Positions 23,095 to 38,000 of a stretch of DNA of 64,000 nucleotides are shown piece after piece (within the stretch, counting starts at the first letter, position 1; every line of letters starts with the position of its first letter). The translations under genes were made by a program, and so were the position numbers. This DNA is from Buxus sempervirens (Eukaryota > Streptophyta > Magnoliopsida > Buxales > Buxaceae): assembly GCA_947561395.2 (NCBI GenBank), contig OX387184.1:60013197-60077196 (forward strand), in the 5' to 3' direction. The notes beneath the pieces are model-generated. The model did no database searches and had not been told where the DNA came from. It saw nothing but the letters and a program-made list of their open reading frames with translations.

Positions 23095-26000
23095 CTATGC
23101 TTTTGGGTAATCAGGTTGCTTTTCAGGCATAGCAGCTTGGAATGCTGGTAGCTTGTTATATTCCTCGTTCAGCCTAGATAAAAGAGGGAATTGAGTCTGC
23201 ACAGGCAGTTGAGGAACAGAAAAAGATTATCAGGCCTTAAATGCATCTGAATCACCTGGAGGGATTGGATGCAAAAGGAAAAAAAAATGGGAAAAAAAAA
23301 GCACAAAAAAAATGTCATATCCTAACTAGCTGCTAGCATGGATTGAGAATATGAAGCTTGTTCTGCAAATCCAATCAACAACCAAAATTTCAAATAAGAT
23401 TATCTGCCTTCAGAACACCTCTGACCAACTCTGTAAAGGTGGTCTCAACACCATACAGTCCTCCTCGGATCCTTCAACTTTCACCAGCTCACATGTTCTC
23501 TCAGGATACAATATGGTTTAACATTAATGAAAAGTTATCTCCTAGTGGGTCTACTTTCTAGATTCTCTTTTTTTTCTTTCTAGCTTCTTTTTTTTAGTCA
23601 TCCTGCACATTTATCATACATCCTCATATGGAAAAGCCATAGGCACTATAAGTATAATCCATATTCTATAAAAGGTAATTACTGTGGTATTGAATGACTA
23701 AAAGGTCGTGGAAGGAGTCAATTAGTGGGGTGCAAGGATGGACAGGTTATATATCCATAAAAGGATTACAAAGAGTGGAAGTTAAGGTCAGGATTGAGTT
23801 TAAAAATGAAACCTTATTGAACTGAATTGAGGACCTTGATAGAAGGGATGAAAGGTTGGAATTGGAGACCTATGACCGAACAAGGAGAAAAGAATTAAAA
23901 ATAGAGTTGAGCGAAGTCTTAAAATGGGAAGAAATTTCTTGGAGACAAAAGCAAGAGCAACTTGATTAAAATGGGGGGATGGGAATACGAGTTTCTTTCA
24001 CAGGTTAGCAAGTGGATGTATAAGTTAAAACACAATTTCCAAGTTGAGGGTAAATGCAGGGGAGGTGGATAGATGGAATGAAATTGTGCAAGAGTTGACT
24101 GTTATTTCCTTCTTTACAAATTGGAACAACAGTGCACGTTCTCACTAAAACAAAATTAGATGTTGGTTGAAGTAATTACTTAAGACTTGGTTGGAGAGGG
24201 AGTTCGAGGTATAGGAAGTTAAAATGGCAATAATGGAAATGGCTTGGAGCAAGGCTCCTGTTCCAGATGGATTCTCTATAGTTTTCTTTCAGGAAAATTG
24301 GGAGACTATCAGGGATGATCTAATGCAAGTTTTTAGGGAGTTTTACTTCTATTATTTGATATTTAAAATCATTAATGCGACGTTCTTCGTGCTTGTTCAA
24401 AAGATGGAACTATAGAGATCAAAGACTATCATCCTATTAGCATAACCATTAGTACGAAATGATCACAATAAGTGTTCTCTTAGAATAAAATCAGTGCTCC
24501 CTAAGTTAATTTCTCCCCAGCAAGCTGATTTTGTCCAGGGGGTGTCAGATATTGCATGTTAATTGCCAATGAGTGCGTAGAAAGTAGGATTCATTTGGGA
24601 TCCCTAGAGGTTGTTTGTAAATTGGATCTAGAGAAGGCCTATGATTGTATCGAGTGGAAATTTTAGGACACAGTCACAAGAGAAAGCAATCGACGAAAGT
24701 CCTTTCTCTTATTCCCATGTCTCGTTGATAAGATATACTTTCTCTTATTTTCTTCCTACATATAATCCCTCATCATTCATTAAAAAAATGGAAGAGATCT
24801 GACAGTAGATAGAGAGGGTGTATAACAGGGTGTCTTAATAAAGTGCAATTCTGCTCTCTTGAATGGGTCAGTGGTAGTCCTTGTTCCTTCATCTAGGGGT
24901 CTGAGGTAGAGGGAACCATTGTCAGATTTTTTGTTTACATTGGTAGGTAATTTCCTAGCCTCCTAGGTTGGATTATGGTTCAAGCTCAAGAAAGGGCTTT
25001 GATACCCAGTTTTCATGTAATATTGGAGATCACTAGTTTTTCTAATCTAGAGTTTGCTGATGAAACTATAGCTTTCCTGGAGGTTGAACAGTTGTAGATA
25101 ATACATTTGACCCAAATCCTACATAATTTCGAAAGTGTTTGGCGTTAAGGTGAACTTAGAGAAAAGGTCAATGCCGGGTAAATTTGGGAATAGATGACAC
25201 TAAAGCATTGGCTGATAGATTAGAATGCTGAGTGAGCCCTTGGGCAATGTCCTATTCAGGACCTCTGGTGTGGGTGGGTGATCAGGGACCACGCAGGATC
25301 CATCATTTGTGCTTACGACGGTGGATCAAATGGTGAGGTGGATGCACTTCGAGCAGAAATGTTAGCCAAAAAGAGAAGGGTTTAAAGATATAGCTGTTGA
25401 GGGATGCTTTTGACAGCTTGTAAATAGATATGCATATTAAAGGAGCCATCTACTAGGTCTTTAATATGCATATTCTATTTACTGCTCTTTCCTTATGTAT
25501 GAGATCTGTAGATCTATATACTTGTATAACTAATTCTTAGGCTGAACATGGTAAGTGGATAGCCCTGCTCTTTTCTTATATCAGTCAGATAAGTGCTTGC
25601 CTAGACAGCACATATCAAGCCATAATTAGTCTATCTATTTATGGCATGATTCTTGTATTACAGCTGTACATATCTTTGTAATTAACAGTATAATTATAGC
25701 TTCCTTCCTTAGTTAGATTTGATTGATGCAATTGCTGATATTCAGCCTCGTAATTATCCCTAAAGGCTCTATATAATCAGAGGAACACTGGCAATGAGAG
25801 GCATTCAATCCAATTGACATGGTATCGGAGCCTCGCCTCTGAACCTGTGGTCATTCCTGAACCTCAATTTTCCCTGCTTCCTCTTCAGTTTTTCCTCATC
25901 TTGCTTTGGTTCTCTTGGCCTTTGTTGTTGCTCTGGTGTCCTATTGTTGTTTTTTTTCTGGCTTCTGAATTTCGGTGACCTGTTCTTGGCTACTCTGTTT

Positions 26001-29000
26001 TTGGTGCCCTACTTGGTGTCTTGTTTTCGAGTGATCTTCTCCTGCTATTTTTGCTTTTCAGATCTGATTTCTTGAGGCCGCATCATGTCTTCAGAATGAT
26101 CTGATTCCTTTTGCATAAACTGTAAAAGTTTAATGGCAAGAATAATTCTACCTGGGAATTTCAATTCCAGATTTATGTAAAGTGGAAAAAATTATGGGGT
26201 TATATTGATGGCACGAATCCTGCACCTGACAAGGAGGACAAGGAAAAATATGCCAAGTGGGAGATCAAGTACGCTTAGATTATGTCCAGGATTCTTGGAT
26301 CTGTTGAGCCTTACTGAACTTCCAGAGGGATGTGGAGTTACTTGAAGAAAGTTTACAGCCTGAGCAACACAGCCCAGAGGTTTCAGCTTGAACTCGAGCT
26401 GAGCAATCTCACTCAAGGCAGCCTTTCTATTCAAGAGTTCTACTCTTCTTTTGAGAATCTCTGGGCTGATTACACTGACATTGTGTATGCAAGTGTTCCT
26501 CCCGAAGGGCTCTTGGCTGTATAAAGTGTCCATGAGACCAGCAAGCAAGATCAGTTTCTGATTGAGTTGAAGGCAGAGTTTGAAGCTGTTAGGTCCAATC
26601 TGATGAACCAAGATCCAGTTCTCTCCTTGGAAGCATGTCAAGGTGGTCTTCTTAGGAAAGAACAAAGACTCCTTACTCATGCTGCCATGGAACAGAAGGC
26701 TCAAAGATCTGCCCCAATTCCAATTGCATATGCTGCTCTAAGTCATCCACGGAGGCTGAATATAGAGCTATGTCTGCAGCATGTTCCGAAATTGGGTGGT
26801 GACGTGGTCTTCTCTCAAAGCTTGGATTTCCTCAGGATGCTCCTACTCCACTTCATGGTGATAACACTAGTTCCATTCAGATAACTGCCAATCACATGTA
26901 TCATGAACGCACCAAGCACATTGAAGTTGATTGTCATTATATTCGGAAGGCCTTTCACCGCCATGCGATCACTCTTCCTCATATATCTATGGATCTTCAA
27001 ATCACTGATGTCTTCACCAAAGCCATGACTCGTCATCACCATCACTTTCTTGTTAGCAAATTGATGCTAATAGACTTACCAGCATCAATTTGAGGCGGGA
27101 TCTCAATAGATATGCATATTGAAGGAGCCGTCTATTAGCTCTTTATTTCGCATATTCCTTCTGCCATTCTTTCCTTGTGTACTAGATTTGTAGATCTGTA
27201 TATTTATATAGCTAATTCTCACGCTGAACATGATAAGTAGATAGCCTACTACCCTTTCCTTATATCAGTCGGATATGAGCTGGCCTATACAGCACATATC
27301 AAGCCATAACTAATCTATCTATTGTAGTATATCTATACATATCTTTGTAATTAGCAGTATAGTTATAGCTTCCTCATCTAGTTAGATTTGATTGATGTAA
27401 TTGCTGATATTCAGCCTTGTAATTAGCCTAAAGTTTCTATATAATCATAGGAACCCTCAATGAGAGGCATTCAATCCAATTGACAATGCTAGCATAGTTT
27501 CCCTTGCATGTGAGTTGAACACTTCATTCCACCACATGATTAAACCCACAAATGAGGCTGTAGATACATTGGCTGAGGGATGAGTAGAAAGTAGGTCAAT
27601 ATGGTTTGGGCATGCAAAGCAAAGGCTTAGGGAGGCAGTTGTGAGAAAATGTGAAAGGGTACTCATTGAAGTATCTAAGAAGATGAGAGAGGCAAAAAGA
27701 ACGTGGATAAAATTAGTCAGAAAGGATTTAGATTATAATAATTCGACTGTAAGTAATATTTTTGATAAATTGGGATGGAGGAAAAGGGTTCATATAAACC
27801 TATTAATTGGGATAAGGCGTTTTATTATTGTTATATATACAAACCAGTCTCATGAGGCTTATATCTTTTGCTTTGGCCAAGTGAAACATCTATCATCATG
27901 CCTTAACATTCAAAGAATTGCTTCCTAGATAGATAAACATCAAAGGCAGTCCTTCCCATTCCTACCCATATTGATGATTGTTATTGGGGCTTGGTTCTAC
28001 ATACACTTCAGCTTCTTGAGTAATATTTATTATCCAATGAGCATTGGAAATAATAGCATCAAACTCCTTATAATAGAAAATTTTTCTTGACAGGAAAAAA
28101 GACAACAATCAAACATTGAAAACTATAAGAATTTACTCAAAACTCAGTTCACATTTGACTAAAATATCACATGCCTATGAATGCATTTGGTATGTCAATA
28201 TACAGAAAGGTCACTACCATGTCAACGTTGAACCGTGCAGTTGCTGAAAGAATCTGTGGGGCCAAAAACAAATCCGCCTGCCAATAATGGTAAAAAACTT
28301 GCATCAAGTTTTATTTAATACTCAGTAGCAGCATAATTTGATATCAAACATAATCCTATAGCCCAGTAGAACTAAAAATGAATACTTAAATTATTACAAG
28401 TAGAACAGTTTCACCACCATAAGAGCAATAAATTAAAGGCAAAGGTCAATCATATCAATTGAAAGTACTTTGTTCTCGAAGTTTCAAATGACCTTTTAAC
28501 AATAAAAACCTAATGATTCAATAGAATCTGTACCCCTACTGCCAAATAATGCGGCAATAGGGAAGAAAAAGACAATAAGAAGAAGAATAGTAAGAAGAGA
28601 CTGATTTTCAGCATCTGACATTTTACTTTGGTTAGAATTCCAAATCTAAAGGTTCCCTTGATGTAAATTTCGAACCAGAAATACAATCGCTTAACTTGAA
28701 CCAGTATATTTTCATTCTGGTGCACATATATGTAGCCTCAAAAAAGAAAATGAATACCATATTAATTTACTTACTACATTAAATCAATATACATGTAACT
28801 CCGTAAGTATTTGCTTTCTTGCTATTTCTTTAATGCACTACCAGACCCAAGACCGGATAAAGGAGGAGGGTTAGATCAAGTTAGCCGCAGATATAAAAAC
28901 TTTTATGAAATTTAAATGACATGAATCTTGAATTAGAATTTTGTATAAATGCTACGGCATCGTCCAAAAATCACACACTACAATAGAGCCCAGTTACAAT

Positions 29001-32000
29001 AAGAAATAAACAAGGATTGACTAAGGCATCCTCCGTAAATGACACGGTGCAATGTCGCCTAGTTGCAGTGAGAAATGAGCAAGGACTTTTGCATCAAGTT
29101 GGACGAACGTAAGTAAAGAAGCTAGTCCACTTAGGTACTACGAATATAGAAACTTAAATAGGGAAGAAACTAGAGTTAGCAGATACTATGAATAGAAGAC
29201 AAATAAAATAATGTATTTACAAGAAACGAAATGGAAAAGAGGGAGGGGGGGGGTGGTGGTTTAGGGTTGAGGAAGTTAATGAGTATACACTTTGGTACAC
29301 AGGGAAAGATAATAACAAAAATGAGGAGGGAATAATGGTAGACAAGAAAATGAAAATAATGTCGGTGAAATTTCCCCAAAATAAAAAAATCCCAATTTTT
29401 GCCTCACACCGGTGAAATTTGATTTCGTGCCGCCCGTCAGCACTAAAACAGTAAACCTTGGTACCAATGAAATATATTGATGCACTTAAGGATATACACA
29501 AGGGAGCCTTAACTAAAGTAAAAACTATTGGCGGTGAGACAATTGAGTTTTTCAATTAAGATAGGTTCGCACCAAGGGTCAAATATTAGCCCTTAGTTAT
29601 TTGGCTTAATTATGGATGAGTTAGTAAGTCATATTCAAGATGATGTACCTTGGTGTATTTTATTCGTATATGATGTAGTCTTGATAAGTTACACTAGAAA
29701 AGAAGTAAATGTTAAGCAATAATCATGAAGCAATACCTTCGAAGTAAAGGGTTTTAAAATAACTTGTGCGAAGACTGAAAATATGAAATACCCTTTTACA
29801 TATATTTATATAACATTTTTTTTTCTTAGAAACCTCTAAGTATAACTAAGAAACTATAGTTAAAAATATAAATAAATACTATATATATAAGAGAGATAGT
29901 GGACATGTACTTAAAATGGGAACCATAATAGACGAATTTTGTGTTGAATTAGTATATAAGAAAAGGTTTTTGATTAAAGGTATAAATAATCTAAAATAGA
30001 AATCATGTCACGTGCAATGCACGTGTTACAATTTCTGGTTAGAATAAAAAGATGAAAACATTTGATATACATAATTATTTTATTTTATTTTGAATTAGAT
30101 TTTTTGTATAAATTTCTTCGTGCCAACCAAACCTTGGAATTAGAATTTCAAGAACTTAAAAAGTTCGAATCCCAATTGTCCATTACAGCCAACCAAAGAA
30201 TTTTAATTTAAAGAATTAGAATTTAGAGAATTAAAAATCCGTAGATTTGTAATTCTTTCGCATAATTTTAATTCACTGTAACAAATAGGATAAAACAAAA
30301 CTGTAGCAAAAATAACTCAGGTCATTCTAGGAAAACTTCTTCTCAAAAACACCTCACATTCAAATGTAAAAAATTGAACTAAATGAACTAAATTATACCA
30401 ATTATAGCAATCTCAAAATGAACTAAATTATGCCCATCTTATTTATATAAGAGCAAAACAAAATGAAATGATTTCTCCAAAATAACTTAGACTATATATC
30501 TAATATCACTCTCTGAATATTTAAATTATACCCAGTACAATATTAATAATGCTACATGAAATAATTGATCTATCTCTATATTCTTACTTTTAAATAGGTA
30601 GAATAAAGATTATGAATGACTAGTTCTTTGATAATCTTTATTCTACCTATGTAAAACTTTTACATGAAATAACTGAACGTCTCATTCAATCATGTGCCCA
30701 AGGAGGCCAATGTTATTGCAGATCGTCTGGCTAAGTATGGAGTGTCCAGATTAGATACATATGCAAGCCCTTTCCGATGAGTTTGTAGAGCTTTGTTCAT
30801 AGGAGATCGATACAGCTATGGGGGGGATCTTGTTGTATATGGAAGTGGTGTCTTATTTCTGTAATGGGCGGTTTTTTTGTGAGGTTTTGTTGCCTCGTTG
30901 GGGTTAGGGGAGAGTGTGATCAGCATATGCTTGCACCTATATTGTACTTATTTTTCATGTTAATATATATCATTATCATTATTCATTAAAAAAAATGACT
31001 AGTTCTTTGACCAAAAATTGAGCATAGCAGGTGATAGGGTGGATGTTTGTTTATCTGTGTGTGTACATCTATCAGATTAGATACATGAGCATATCTGGGT
31101 GCCCGTCCAGCAAAGAGTTTGGATGGGTCAACCCTTTTTGTTTTTTATTACCCTTTTTTCCTTAAAAGTGATATCTGCAATGAATTTAAGGTACTCCCCA
31201 ACTCACATTGTCACAAGTTGAATTTTATATTCTAGCACATAACCACATTTTGAAAATATAACCAAATCTCTCTGTGTTATGGAATTAAAACTACAAAAGA
31301 TTCAGTTGATAGTTGAATAATCACATACCAAAAGAGTATATGGCCTCTTAATAGGAAAAAAAAAAGAGTGTAGTGCTCAAACAGAAAAGGAACTGTAAAC
31401 ATTGCAAACCTACAACTGATACCAATTGTACGGATTGTATGGACTTCTCTTTAACATCCTTCTGTGTAACTAAAGATGGAGCCAATCCAACAATATGTAG
31501 CATAAATGCAAAAAGAGATGAAACTTGAAGGAACAAACCAGGAAGACTTCATCTCCCGTCGCATATTTTCCAGCCGAGTCTTTTAGGAGCTTCTCAAGTG
31601 CTGAAACACATCCAGATGCATGTCAAATGAGATGAAAACCACTAAAGACGGTCCAGGAAGCACGTAACATAAGGTAACATGGAAATAAACATCCACGATG
31701 GACGAGAAATTGCTGGACTGACCAAAGAATTTAAATAGATATTGCCACTCAACTATTAAGCAATTCAGACAAATGGGTTAAAACTTTATCATTCAAGAAT
31801 TCACACCTATTTTGCAATGTTCATAGCAAGATTAAATAGCAAATCATGGTCAACAACAGCTCATCATCATCATCATCATTATAAGCACTCCATATTCGTG
31901 TCGCCAACACGAATATTCTCTCTCCATCTCGCTTTATCAAAAATCATATCTTTAGTTATTTTAAGTTTTTGAATGGTTAATAACAGCGACTTAATATTAA

Positions 32001-35000
32001 ATCCCAAAGTAATGCAATATTAAAACACTCCATATAGTTATAATTTGAGGACTATTACCCATCTAAATATTCAACTCTTATTGATACAATAGTAGACAAT
32101 GCAATTCCTCCCATGGTTTGCAATTTCATGAAATTTCATTTTCAGTAAGGTAACCCGCATGAAATGACGGGGGAGTTCCCCAGTTTCCCGATATTCATGA
32201 AATTTAGCAAGATTTCTCCCATTCCCCCGTAGTGAGGGGAAATGGGGAAATATGTGTTTTTCTTATAGTTTTTTGGTTTAATACGTTCATAACACATACA
32301 TAGTTATGAAATAGATCCGAAACATCCAAGAAAATCGCATCCACTAATCCACATGGAATGTACTAGATATGTGATTGTAATTGTATTATACTCAGTCTTT
32401 AACTCTTTTGTATATGTTGACTTGATTAGTATTATGATATTATCTCATTTACCTTGATTTTCTATATGCAATATGCATGAAATGACTTATACATCATATT
32501 TCTTTTTGTTTTCTTGGATGTTTTGGATTTATTTCACACTCATATATACATTATAAATCTATTCAACCAAAAAGATATAAGAAAAAACATATATTTCCCC
32601 CCAAAGCCACGGAAATTTTGCTGGATCTCACTGGCAAAATGCGAAATTTCAATCCTTGGTTGAGATTCTCATAAAACTGCCCATTGTATCTGGTTATGAG
32701 TTGTCATAACCGAGAACCAATGTTATGCATACTGTTTCAAACATAAAGAAACAAGTATGGGTAGCCTATTGAGACCAGTTTTGAGATCTTACTGTGACAA
32801 CTTTTACAGGCACAGTTGACCAGACCTTTTGTTCCTTGTGTTGCCCTACATGATACTTCTAGATACGACAGGTTTCAAGTTCCAAGCCAAAATACATCTT
32901 ACATGAGCAGGGTAAAAGACAAAAGAAAAAAGCTCCCATGTGATTATATTTTCATTATTTGAATGACTCAGACGATATCAAAAATTGATCACTGCCACAT
33001 CCATGGCAAATTCAAATCTATTTTTATTATAGGGCTTGCTTAGATGGAATGGTTGGTTATGTCATCTACCAAGAGTGTTCCTATTGAACAGCAGAACAGA
33101 ATGGCAACAACAAGCATTCCAGAACCAAACCCCATGCCTCATCACAAAATTAAACTTGGCACAACTAAAAGGAGAAATCCTTGTCCCTTGAAGGGTTTGA
33201 TGAGAACTATCCAAATTGAGAAATCTGAGTGCAAATTTTGCAGGTGCAAAGAAAACCAGTCAACTCACATGTAAGATTCCTACATCAGCAGTCGTCCATC
33301 ATACAGTCCAATCAAAGATTGTAATAATCATTATGTAAAGCATCTAAAATTTATCATACAGTAGCAACCAAAGCTTACCCGTAAAGCCTTTCCCAATATG
33401 ATATTGAGCCCAAGCAATCTTCTCATCAAGACCAACTTTTTCCTCAATATATTTCTGTGGATGGAAAAGCAGAGAAAGACCAAAAACCATACTAAGCAAG
33501 ACAAGGTCACTCAAATATCATATGATTTTCAGCAATGAATGAGGCTGATATGGAAGCATTACTCCTACTTAAATGCTTACCAGAACAACTAGATTCTGAA
33601 GAGGCTGTATGCTCGAAGACACCACATTTGCAGCCTAAAAGTGAAAAGATAATTGTAACATTTGTTATTGTCTTCGTTTGAACTAATAAATACCAATTCA
33701 TGTTTTTAAACAAAGAGCCAAATGTAAGGATACCAAAAATCTATAAATACAAAAAAAGAAAAAGAAAAAAGGAAAATGATATATTACAAATAACAGGGAC
33801 AAAATTAATACTATTATATATGAATGATAAGAATATCGATCTATCCAATCCATGCTGTCCTCATAATATTAAATAATTGTACTACAGATTGAAAGGAATT
33901 TGAGGTACACAGTCAATTTGGTACAAATTCAGGCTTGAAAATAATTTCAGTCTTTTTTTTTTTTATCAGTAAATAATATGATATATATATTGAAGTAAAA
34001 GAAGAAAATGTCTTGGTACACAGAAAGTGTACCAAAGACTACAAGCAAGCAAAGAGAGAAGACTAGGATCTCTTCATCTACATCTTCACAACCCCCTAAT
34101 TCGGGAATGTTTCCCCCATTAAGAACCCTTGAAGTGATATATTAACCATCAGATTATCAATAGAAGCCCATCCAAACATCATGAGCAGAATTTTCCTTTG
34201 TAGGGCCTCTCCACTCACTACTTGATCCTCAAAAGTCCTCCGGTTTCTTTCAGCCCAAATCCCCCAAGCTATAGCTTCTGGAGCTATATTCTACAATAAA
34301 GCTCTCCTGGTCTTTCCTTTTCTGTGCCCCCATGATTGTAAGTGTTAACACAAATTTTCGTGTCTAAAACAAAAGACAAGAAAAATGTAACAAATAACAA
34401 TTTGTATTTGAAAAGAAAAAATGGGTTACAATCTTTGTAATTTCTCCTCTGATTCGATCTCCTTAATGGGTCTTGTTCCAAGGGCTACACGAGTTTGATC
34501 TTGAATGAAACTTCAATATTCAATTCGAGGGCCGAAAGAGCTTGATCTCGAACCAAACTTCGATCTTCAATTCGGGGGCTACAAGGCTTGATCTCGAACC
34601 AAATGTAGTTGTAGAATGATCTTTTTTGTGGTTTTTATTTGTCTTCTATTTCTCGAAGTATGGGTAAGAGAAAGAGAAAACAATATGGATTTGATGTAGA
34701 CTTGAATGAATTTCTTCAAGCCTTTGAATTTCTACAGAGTTTCTCCAAGCTTTAGGCAGAACTTCTATAGCTTGAATTTGCCTTTTGATTTCTGCAGAAT
34801 TTCCCCAAGCTTTAGGCAAGTCTTCTAGAGCTTGTTCAATTCTCTCTTCTTCTCATTGAGGTCCTTTATTTATAGGCAAAGGTCATGAGCACTTGCCTTA
34901 ATATGAGGATCTCTTTTGATAGAGAATTTCCTTATGAGGGTGCGTCTCATTTGGCAGCAATTTGAATTTGATTGAGCATACAAGACTGAGAAATTTCTTT

Positions 35001-38000
35001 GCTTTGATTTTGGCATTCATTTGAATATTGAATTATTTTTTAATATTCTATGCTGTTTGTGGGGTTGTGACTTTCCTTCTTCAGATCATCACAACTTTAT
35101 TACCAAAAGACATCAATTTTGTTTTAGTAACAAATATAACCCATACCTTGCTTTGTGAAGCCCATTTGAAGTTAATGGGTTGGATTTATAGAATGCTTGT
35201 CTTGACCCGTATTTCATAATTTAAGGGTCGAACCATCATTTTGTTTAACCTGGCTTATTTGTTTTAATAAGCCTTGGCCTTGGATTTGATCTCATTTACC
35301 AAAGTCAATTTATTTTGACTTGGTCAACTTTTTGACTTGATGACACAAATTTTAGTGTCTACAGTAAAACCTTACCAAAGTTCTCCGATTGAACCCACAC
35401 TAATCCAAACAATGCTATAAATCTATCCCAAATAGTCCTTGCCTCCCTACAATGAACCAGAAGGTGCTGAACTGTTTCTTCTTCTTCCCTGCACATTATA
35501 CACCTATTAGCCATCTGCCACCCTCTATTTTTTAGGTGGTTAATAGTTAGAATCTTATCCAAAGCAGCAGACCACAAAAAGAAGGCAACTTTGCTTGGTA
35601 TTGACTTGATCCATATTACTTTACTCTCCTGGAACCTGAACCCATACCGGGCTAGGCTTTGAAATGCTTCTTTAACTGAAAACAAACCAGATCTGCTGAT
35701 TTTCCACTTCCTGGAATCATCCCCTTGTTCCATTTGGACAATATAGAGCTCCTGTAATTGTTCTTCATAGCTGTTAATCTGCCAGCCTAGCAAATTTCAT
35801 CTTAAAAGTATATCCCACACAGTTCCAGCATTAGAAGTCGCCATATAGTCACAAACCAATGCATTTTTGTCTCTACATACATTATACAGACTTTGGGTAT
35901 TTGTCCTTCAATCTTCCATCTCCGCACCAAATGTCTTCCCAAAACCGGATTCCAGTTCCATCTCCCACCAAGAATCTATAGTCACTTGCAACTGAATCTA
36001 TTAGCTTTGCTATAGGCTCACCCCAAGAGTTGCTTTTGTTCGACATGGAAGCCAATCCCCATAGGATTTACCATACTTACTTTGGATAACCTTCCTCCAT
36101 AGATTGTCCCTTTCAATGCCGTACCTCCACACCCACTTTTGAAGCAATGCCTTATTAAAGACCTTAAAAGGTCTCATCCCTAGCCCCCTTTCACTTTTCA
36201 ACATGCAAACAGATTTCCAATCTACCAAATGAAATCTAAATCCCCCCCCCCCCCCCCGGCGGGCCCTCCCATGGGAATCTCCTCTGAATCTATTCCAATC
36301 TCCTGGCAATAGATGTGGGGATGGTCATGATTGACATGAAGAACGTAGGAAAACTTGCAAGCACACTAGATACCAAGGTCAACTTGCCCCCCTTGGAGAG
36401 AATGCAACTCTTCCGAGTGGATAGCCTTTTCTCCAATCTTTCTACTATCGGGTTCCAAACTGAAGCTTTCTTATACCCTGCACCAAGTGGAATACCTAGA
36501 TGTGTTGTCAAGAGCTTACTTATTTTACACCCCAAGAGGGTACTTAGGTTTGGTAAATTCTCTACTCCTCCAATCCCAAACATCTCACTTTTTCCCAAGT
36601 TGACCTTCAACCCCGAACATGCCTGAAAACACAGAAGGATGCCCTTAAACCACCTCACTTGATGGATGGAAGGCCTACAAAACGTTAAAATGTCATCAGC
36701 AAATAATAAGTGGCTTACATTGACATCTACCCCAAATGAAACTCCCTCTATGAAACCCATTTGCAAGGCCCTAGACATCATCTTACTAAAAGCTTCCATA
36801 ATTAGGGTGAAGAGGAGGGGGGAAAGCGGGTCCCCTTGCCTAAGACCTTTCTAGATGCTGAAAAAACCAGCTATAGAACCATTCACCAACACGGATAAAC
36901 GAGCTGTTGAGATGCAAAATCTCATCCATCTCCTCCATTTTTCTCCAAATCCCATCCTTCTAAGCATATAAGTTAAAAACTCCCAATTGACATTGTCATA
37001 TACCTTTTGCAGATCTAATTTGCACATTAACATACCTCTCTTCTCCTTGATGCATGTATCTATACCTTCACTAGCCACTAAGGATTCCATCCTGGAGCTG
37101 CCTCCCTCCAACAAATGCTCCTTGAGCTTGAGATACTAGCGGATTAAACCCCGCTTTCAATCTGTTAGCCAAGAGTTTTGCAATAATCTTGTATACACTA
37201 CCAACCAAGCTAATAGGTCTGAAATCTTGCACTTTGATGGCCCCCTCCTTCTTAGGAACTAATACAATGAATGATGCATTCATGCTCTTTTCAAAGCACC
37301 CATCCTTGTGGAACTCATCTATGGCTTCCATAAGGTCCTTCTTAAGAACATGCCAGCATGATTTGAAGAATGCTAGGGAGAATCCATCTGGCCCCGGCGC
37401 CTTGTCCCCCTCCAATTGGTCTACAACCCCCTTAACCTCCTCTTCCAAAAAAGGGGATTCCATTCTATTCATTTATTCGGGATCAAGACTGTTAAATTCC
37501 AGCCCATCAACTGCTGGCCTAAAGTGCTTTTTCCTCTTTAAAAAGGCTAGAGAAGTGTAAGGACCTGGTCAAACATACTAAATTAATGCTAGTAAGACTT
37601 TGGCCAAGACTATGAGTCCTCAATATTACAAATTTCTATTGGTTGTGTACAGTTGTATTTGTAGATGCACACACACCGTATCATATTTATCATATTGAGA
37701 TTTGAAAGGAAATCAACGGCTAAGATATATTCTCTTTTAATGAAGGGAAATATGGTTGAATTAAGAAGATGAAGAGTCCCAATAACCTATTTTCGTTTTT
37801 GGGAGAATCCAACCATTTTGGGGAAAGGTTTGAGAAGAAAAGTGCTAAAAAACCTTGGATTTGTTACTTTTGGCCAAAGCTTTATTGAAGATAAATGGTT
37901 TTAATCCATTCTTTATGCTTGTAATGCTTAATTTCTCTTGTTATCATCATTGATTTGTTGTTGTATGAATCTGAATTTTATGGAAAAGCTCTTGAATGTG

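Noticed and set aside
26192-26704. 170-aa open frame on the minus strand
   Set aside because: Antisense shadow of the copia gag region.
30155-30185. Possible tRNA (GTTCGAATCC T-loop-like motif)
   Set aside because: No matching acceptor, D or anticodon arms around it.
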